A stretch of DNA of 10,654 nt, taken from NCBI GenBank assembly GCA_913049615.1, contig CAJWZI010000026.1, positions 1-10,654 of the forward strand, written 5' to 3'. Below the pieces are notes generated by a model. That model searched no databases, was not told where the DNA came from, and worked only from the letters and a program-made list of their open reading frames with translations. The DNA is from an uncultured Alphaproteobacteria bacterium. Its GTDB lineage: Bacteria > Pseudomonadota > Alphaproteobacteria > GCA-2731375. The first letter of the stretch is position 1, and every line of letters starts with the position of its first letter. The translations under genes were made by a program, and so were the position numbers. Positions 7,004 to 10,654 of the stretch are shown piece by piece.

Positions 7004-8557
7004 TTAGCGAAGGACCGCATCAACTCCGATCAGTTCTTGTTTTCGTTTTGCTACGTATTCTTCGAGTTCTTCCAGGATTGCCGGGTCTAGCGGTGGTTGT
7101 TCGTAGTCATTGATTGCCTGTTTCCAGATTGCATTGGCACGTTGTGCTGAGTCCAGGCTACCGGCTTCTTTCCAGGCTTCGAAATTCGTCCAGTCAGAGA
7201 CAATGGGGGAATAGAACGCACTGTCATAGCGTTCCATCGTGTGGCTGGTGCCAAAATAATGCCCGCCGGGCTGTACCTCCCGCATGGCCTCAATGGCGAG
7301 GGTTTCCTCATTGACCACCAGCGGTTCCACGAATTCGGCCATCATCTGCATCATCTCGACATCAATAATCAACTTCTCAAAGGAGGCCACCAGGCCACCT
7401 TCTAACCAACCGCCTCCATGTACGATTCTGTTCGCATGACCCATAACGGCCCCCCACAGGGACATCTCACTTTCGTAGGCTGACTGGGCATCGACGGATG
7501 TTGATGCATTGGTGTTGCTGGACCGGAAGGGGATCTGGTAGCGCCTACAGAGCTGGCCGGTGATATGGGTGGCTTTGGTCTGTTCTGGGGTACCAAACGC
7601 CGGGGACCCAGTGCGCATGTCTACGTTCGAGGTAAAACCACCATAAACCGCAGGCACCCCCGGTCGCACCAACTGTGTCAGGACGATGCCGGCCAGCGCC
7701 TCGGCATTCTGCTGGGTAATGGCACCAATGACAGTGACCGGAGCCATGGCACCCGCCAACGTGAAAGGCGTCACAACCACCGGTTGCCCTGCGCGGGCGA
7801 GCTCGATCAAACCACCGGCCATGGGCCCGTCTATCAAGCGCGGTGAGTTGGTGTTGATACCGCCACCAATGACCACATGCTGCGGGAGATCTTCGTAATC
7901 GATACCAAAAAGAATACTGGCCATGTTCAGACCATCCCGGGCTTTGTTGCTGCCCAATAGGGAAGTGTTGATACATTTATCGGTATAACGAATCTGAGCT
8001 AATAGAATGTCAAGATGACGGCTGTTCTCGGGTAAATCGAGTGGTTCAAAGCCCCCACTCGCATAGTGAATAATGTCGTAGGTCTGAAACAGTTTCTTGT
8101 AATCACAAAGCTCAGCATACGTTCCCGGCCGACGTCCCCGGTCCAGGTCTGATACAAAAGCCGGTCCCCCGACTCCCGAGAAAGTGATGTGGTTGCCGCC
8201 GAGGGTCACCGACTTGTCTGGGTTGCGGGCTTTCTGGACATATTCTGGTGGCACGGTTTTGATAATTTCTTCGACCATCTCGGGATCGAGATAGACCATT
8301 TCCTCACTGTCGTCGACTCTTGCACCGCCTTCGCGATAGATTTTTCGAGCTTCTACATCGGTGACTTTCATGCCGAGCTCAGCGAGAACCCGCAACGAAG
8401 TCCGATGAATCGATTCGATTTCATCGGCGCTTAAGGGTTCGATGGGCGGCAGAACGTTTCGTATCTTTTTCCAGGGAAGAGATGGTTTTGCTGGTACACC
8501 GGCAGTACGTCGCTTTCGGCGGCGGCTTGGTTGTAAGTTTACGGTTGAGTCATTCAT
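7004..8557 (-). CDS. MttB-family (trimethylamine) corrinoid methyltransferase, tandem copy 2
   Basis: This 517-residue methyltransferase has the same product as copy 1 except for the first nine residues or so (MNDSTVNLQPSRRR here, MTNSQVESEPSRRR there). The fold, absence of an in-frame TAG and family motifs are therefore the same. It is the second gene of the - strand block, 33 bases after the amidotransferase-like gene and 94 bases before copy 1. The ATG at 8557 lacks a visible Shine-Dalgarno and the stop is TAA. The differing ends, with synonymous changes in the last three codons, indicate that copies 1 and 2 were separate paralogues whose interiors were homogenised. Protein identity this high implies that both have the same substrate, so the second copy may add dosage, or the distinct leaders and N-termini may give different expression. 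Confidence 0.9.
   Translation of the reverse strand: MNDSTVNLQPSRRRKRRTAGVPAKPSLPWKKIRNVLPPIEPLSADEIESIHRTSLRVLAELGMKVTDVEARKIYREGGARVDDSEEMVYLDPEMVEEIIKTVPPEYVQKARNPDKSVTLGGNHITFSGVGGPAFVSDLDRGRRPGTYAELCDYKKLFQTYDIIHYASGGFEPLDLPENSRHLDILLAQIRYTDKCINTSLLGSNKARDGLNMASILFGIDYEDLPQHVVIGGGINTNSPRLIDGPMAGGLIELARAGQPVVVTPFTLAGAMAPVTVIGAITQQNAEALAGIVLTQLVRPGVPAVYGGFTSNVDMRTGSPAFGTPEQTKATHITGQLCRRYQIPFRSSNTNASTSVDAQSAYESEMSLWGAVMGHANRIVHGGGWLEGGLVASFEKLIIDVEMMQMMAEFVEPLVVNEETLAIEAMREVQPGGHYFGTSHTMERYDSAFYSPIVSDWTNFEAWKEAGSLDSAQRANAIWKQAINDYEQPPLDPAILEELEEYVAKRKQELIGVDAVLR
7014..8532. repeat. 1519-bp direct repeat, copy 2 (body of the MttB gene)
   Basis: This is the partner of 5366-6884 in the same orientation. 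Every line compared by eye was identical, including third codon positions. Two identical segments this long, 129 bases apart, are a substrate for homologous recombination that would remove 1648 bases and leave one hybrid MttB gene in frame. Confidence 0.93.
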
Positions 8558-8590
8558 GGCTTGATGATGTATGAAATTAGTGAGACGAAT

Positions 8591-9304
8591 TTATGATGAG
8601 GGACCAACGAGGTCAGTTAAAAATTGACCTAGCCATTTCGCTTGGATTGGGTCGTAGAGATGACCCAACTCATCTTGTTGCTCTTGGGTCTGGGCTCCGG
8701 GGCAGCCGTAAGCGGCAAAATCAGAGACCTGCCAACGCTTAAAATTCTCCCGTGTGCATTCGGGATGAAATTGAAACCCAAAAGTTGTCTGTCCGTAACG
8801 GAAAGCCTGTGGAAAGTGTTCCGTTTTCGCAAGTAGTGTTGCGCCTTCCGGCACTGAAAAACCATGATAGTGTGCTTCCGTACCATACATTTGGTCCGGA
8901 AAAAAGTCGGTAGCCTCATCGGTGAGTGTCAGCGGGTAATAGCCGAATTCATGGATCCCATCAGCATGAGGTGCGACGTCCGCACCCAGTGCGCGGGCGA
9001 TGATTTGGCCACCCAAACAGAACCCTACCGTCGGAATCTGCCGATCAATGCACTGTTTTGCCCACTGGACCTCTTTCTGTAGCCAAGGATAAAGATCCGT
9101 GTGCCAGTCTTTTTCGTGTTCAGGCTTTCCTCCTCCGTAAATGACTGTAATCGCTACCGAGTCGTCAGGCTGATCCAGCCGGTCACCTTGGTCGATATGC
9201 CGCCAGTCAAGCTCATAACCGAGTTGGTCTAGTCGAGCTGCAGCGCGGTCCCGGGTTTCGGGTCCATCTGATCCATGAGGAATTAATACGGCTCGTTGTG
9301 CCAT
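8591..9304 (-). CDS. Class I glutamine amidotransferase-like protein (GMP-synthase-type GATase domain)
   Basis: The 237-residue protein is a stand-alone class I amidotransferase domain. The nucleophile is C96 in the elbow VGFCLGGQIIARALGA; the partner pair is H180 and E182 in FQFHPEC. YGGGKPEH (56-63) supplies the oxyanion strand, and HYHGFSVPEGATLLAKTEHFPQ (145-166) is the conserved stretch seen in GMP-synthase-like GATases. The domain hydrolyses glutamine, or a related gamma-glutamyl amide, to release ammonia or an amine. No synthetase partner is in the window, so it may act on its own like PuuD-type gamma-glutamyl hydrolases. The start is placed at 9304: the protein motif order begins there (MAQRAVLIPHG) and AGGGGG lies 6 bases upstream. 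A longer frame to 9568 exists but overlaps the divergent gene. It is the first gene of the - strand block, 33 bases before MttB copy 2. Its role there is unknown. Confidence 0.85.
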   Translation of the reverse strand: MAQRAVLIPHGSDGPETRDRAAARLDQLGYELDWRHIDQGDRLDQPDDSVAITVIYGGGKPEHEKDWHTDLYPWLQKEVQWAKQCIDRQIPTVGFCLGGQIIARALGADVAPHADGIHEFGYYPLTLTDEATDFFPDQMYGTEAHYHGFSVPEGATLLAKTEHFPQAFRYGQTTFGFQFHPECTRENFKRWQVSDFAAYGCPGAQTQEQQDELGHLYDPIQAKWLGQFLTDLVGPSS

Positions 9305-9540
9305 CGAATGCCCCCTATGATTTGTTACGATTATTTGTATTGTTGGGTCTCCAGAATAATAACCGCGAAACCCTTTATTAAACGGTCGGTAGGGTACACC
9401 AATTGCACATTTAGCCCAAGGCCACGACCCGTATATATCGTCAGCCATATGACTTCTATAGACTATCGCTCGTAGGTATTCTTTATAGGTATAGGTACGC
9501 GTCCCCCACAGAGGCAAATTCTGATTTAAGGCGATACGGT
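9305..9540. promoter_or_regulatory. Divergent intergenic region, probable promoters for both flanking transcription units
   Basis: These 236 bases separate the start of the - strand block from the + strand MttB-family gene and hold no supportable gene. Parts are AT-rich (9321-9376, 9432-9492), as expected for promoters, but no convincing -35/-10 pair with good spacing was found on either strand. Three AGGTA repeats lie at 9474, 9487 and 9494. On the - side, AGGGGG (9316-9311) is the likely ribosome binding site of the amidotransferase gene. The region is the obvious place for a shared regulator to act. Confidence 0.5.
9528..9531 (+). promoter_or_regulatory. Shine-Dalgarno (AAGG) for the + strand MttB-family gene
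   Basis: AAGG lies 9 bases upstream of the ATG at 9541. The frame is open further upstream but has no ATG close by, so this site decides the start. Most genes of the opposing block lack such a site. Confidence 0.5.
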
Positions 9541-10654
9541 ATGTCGGATAGATCTGATTCATCAACAAGGCGTCGAGGTCGACGAAAGCGGGTAGATACA
9601 GCTAATGTCGATGTGATCGATCAGTTACCCTGGGCGCAACCTATCTACACCGACCCCCCCACCGAGCCACTAGACGAAGACGGCCTTGAAGCAGTTCATG
9701 ATGCGGCGATGCGTATCGTGGAAGAAATTGGAATTGATTTTCTCCATGAGGAGGCCCGTAAAATATTGAAATACGCGGGCTGTGATGTTAGATCAGGTTC
9801 TCCGACAGTTCGTATGGATCGAGCATTCGTCATGGCGCAGGTTGAGAAAGCTCCCTCGACCATTACGCTGGAACCGAGAAATCCGCAGCGTAGTATTGTA
9901 TTTGGTGGAGCCTATGCAGCGTTTGGGCAGGTAGCCAGTCCGCCTAATGTTTCGGATTTGGACGGCGGGCGTCGCACCGGCAACCGAAAAGACTACCAGA
10001 ACTTATTGCGTCTGGCTCAAAGTTTTAACTGCATTCATTTCACAGGGGGCCACCCTGTTGAACCGGTAGACCTTCACGCATCTACGCGACACCTGGATGC
10101 ATTATTCGATATGCTAACCCTGACTGATAAGGTGATTCATGCTTACTCTTTGGGTAAAGAACGCATGGAAGATGCCATTGAAATGGTGCGAATTGCTGCA
10201 GGGGTCGATGACGAAGCGTTTGATGCAAAGATACGGATGTTCACCAATATCAATTCGTCATCGCCGCTGAAGCATGACTGGCCCATGCTTGATGGTGCAA
10301 TGCGACTGGCTCGCCGGAATCAGTTGGTGATTGTTACTCCATTTACTTTGTCAGGGGCGATGGCGCCGGTGACGTTGGCGGGGGCATTGGCTCAACAGAC
10401 TGCTGAAGGACTAGCAGCGATTGCGTTGTTGCAAGTCGTGCGCCCTGGTGCCCCTGTCGCTTATGGTTCTTTTACCTCTAATGTAGACATGAAGTCAGGG
10501 GCCCCGGCATTTGGTACGCCGGAATATATGCGCGCCACACAAATCTCCGGTCAGTTGGCGCGGCGATACGAGTTGCCATGGCGGGCATCCAACGCCAATG
10601 CCACCAACTGCGTCGATGCCCAGGCCACCTGGGAAAGTGCAGCATCGTTATGGG
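9541..10654 (+). CDS. MttB-family corrinoid methyltransferase, third divergent paralogue, 3' end outside window
   Basis: The ATG at 9541 opens a frame that stays open to the window edge, giving 371 residues. It is clearly homologous to the tandem copies: it begins with a basic Arg-rich tail (RRRGRRKRVD, 10-19), then LDEDGLEAVHDAAMRIVEEIG, NVSDLDGGRRTG, VTPFTLSGAMAPVTLAG, GSFTSNVDMKSGAPAFGTPEY and SNANATNCVDAQATWES. It is well diverged at the amino-acid level (for example WRASNANATNC versus FRSSNTNASTS), so it probably handles a different substrate or corrinoid partner. There is no in-frame TAG in the visible part, so it is also pyrrolysine-free there. It is transcribed away from the - strand block across the shared intergenic region, suggesting co-regulation. 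A run of seven C at 9654-9660 lies near codons 38-40. Family call is firm; substrate is unknown. The missing C-terminus should be about 145 residues if the length matches its paralogues. Confidence 0.9.
   Translation, partial: MSDRSDSSTRRRGRRKRVDTANVDVIDQLPWAQPIYTDPPTEPLDEDGLEAVHDAAMRIVEEIGIDFLHEEARKILKYAGCDVRSGSPTVRMDRAFVMAQVEKAPSTITLEPRNPQRSIVFGGAYAAFGQVASPPNVSDLDGGRRTGNRKDYQNLLRLAQSFNCIHFTGGHPVEPVDLHASTRHLDALFDMLTLTDKVIHAYSLGKERMEDAIEMVRIAAGVDDEAFDAKIRMFTNINSSSPLKHDWPMLDGAMRLARRNQLVIVTPFTLSGAMAPVTLAGALAQQTAEGLAAIALLQVVRPGAPVAYGSFTSNVDMKSGAPAFGTPEYMRATQISGQLARRYELPWRASNANATNCVDAQATWESAASLW

Noticed and set aside
5366..8532. Transposon or IS origin for the 1.5-kb duplication
   Set aside because: The repeat ends lie inside coding sequence, with no terminal inverted repeats, target duplications or transposase. 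Conversion between paralogues explains it better.
9305..9568. Longer start (9568) for the amidotransferase-like gene
   Set aside because: The extra 88 residues resemble no part of the family, would cover the whole divergent promoter region and overlap the start of the + strand MttB gene. The ATG at 9304 has an AGGGGG site and begins at the expected first beta strand.

Overview
The window looks like part of an accessory catabolic island of a free-living, probably marine, member of the Pseudomonadota. The basis is family-level: a DddP-like M24 enzyme and several pyrrolysine-free MttB-family methyltransferases are typical of bacteria that consume methylated onium compounds. Base composition is roughly balanced by eye. 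No rRNA, tRNA, phage or IS gene is visible, so the lineage cannot be fixed further.

Layout. Two genes lie on the + strand at the left: an M24-fold enzyme whose N-terminus runs off the window (1-1223; its metal ligands and two further residues match the spacing of the DMSP lyase DddP) and an isopenicillin-N-synthase-type 2-oxoglutarate/Fe(II) oxygenase (1313-2278). They converge on a five-gene - strand block with gaps of 29-94 bases. In transcription order the block is: a class I glutamine amidotransferase-like protein (9304-8591), two tandem MttB-family methyltransferases (8557-7004 and 6909-5356), and two different histidine-ammonia-lyase-fold proteins (5265-3802 and 3772-2330). A third, divergent MttB-family gene starts at 9541 on the + strand and runs off the right edge. 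It faces away from the block across a 236-base intergenic region that probably holds both promoters.

The most unusual content is the lyase pair. Both proteins align with the histidine/phenylalanine ammonia-lyase family along their whole length. Both lack the serine of the Ala-Ser-Gly triad that cyclises into the MIO electrophile, and both have lost other HAL catalytic residues. They share replacement features (a Lys after the N-terminal Tyr loop, a Lys-Leu-His motif, and GEILPL in place of GDLAPL). From memory, ergothionase, which eliminates trimethylamine from the betaine ergothioneine, is a MIO-independent relative of this family. The working hypothesis is that the lyases release trimethylamine (or a related amine) from an amino-acid betaine and that the MttB-family proteins demethylate the product or the betaine. 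The substrate is not determined by the sequence.

The second striking feature is that the tandem MttB genes are identical by eye over 1519 bases. They differ at both ends, and the last three codons encode the same Val-Leu-Arg with different synonymous codons. This points to gene conversion between older paralogues rather than a simple recent duplication.
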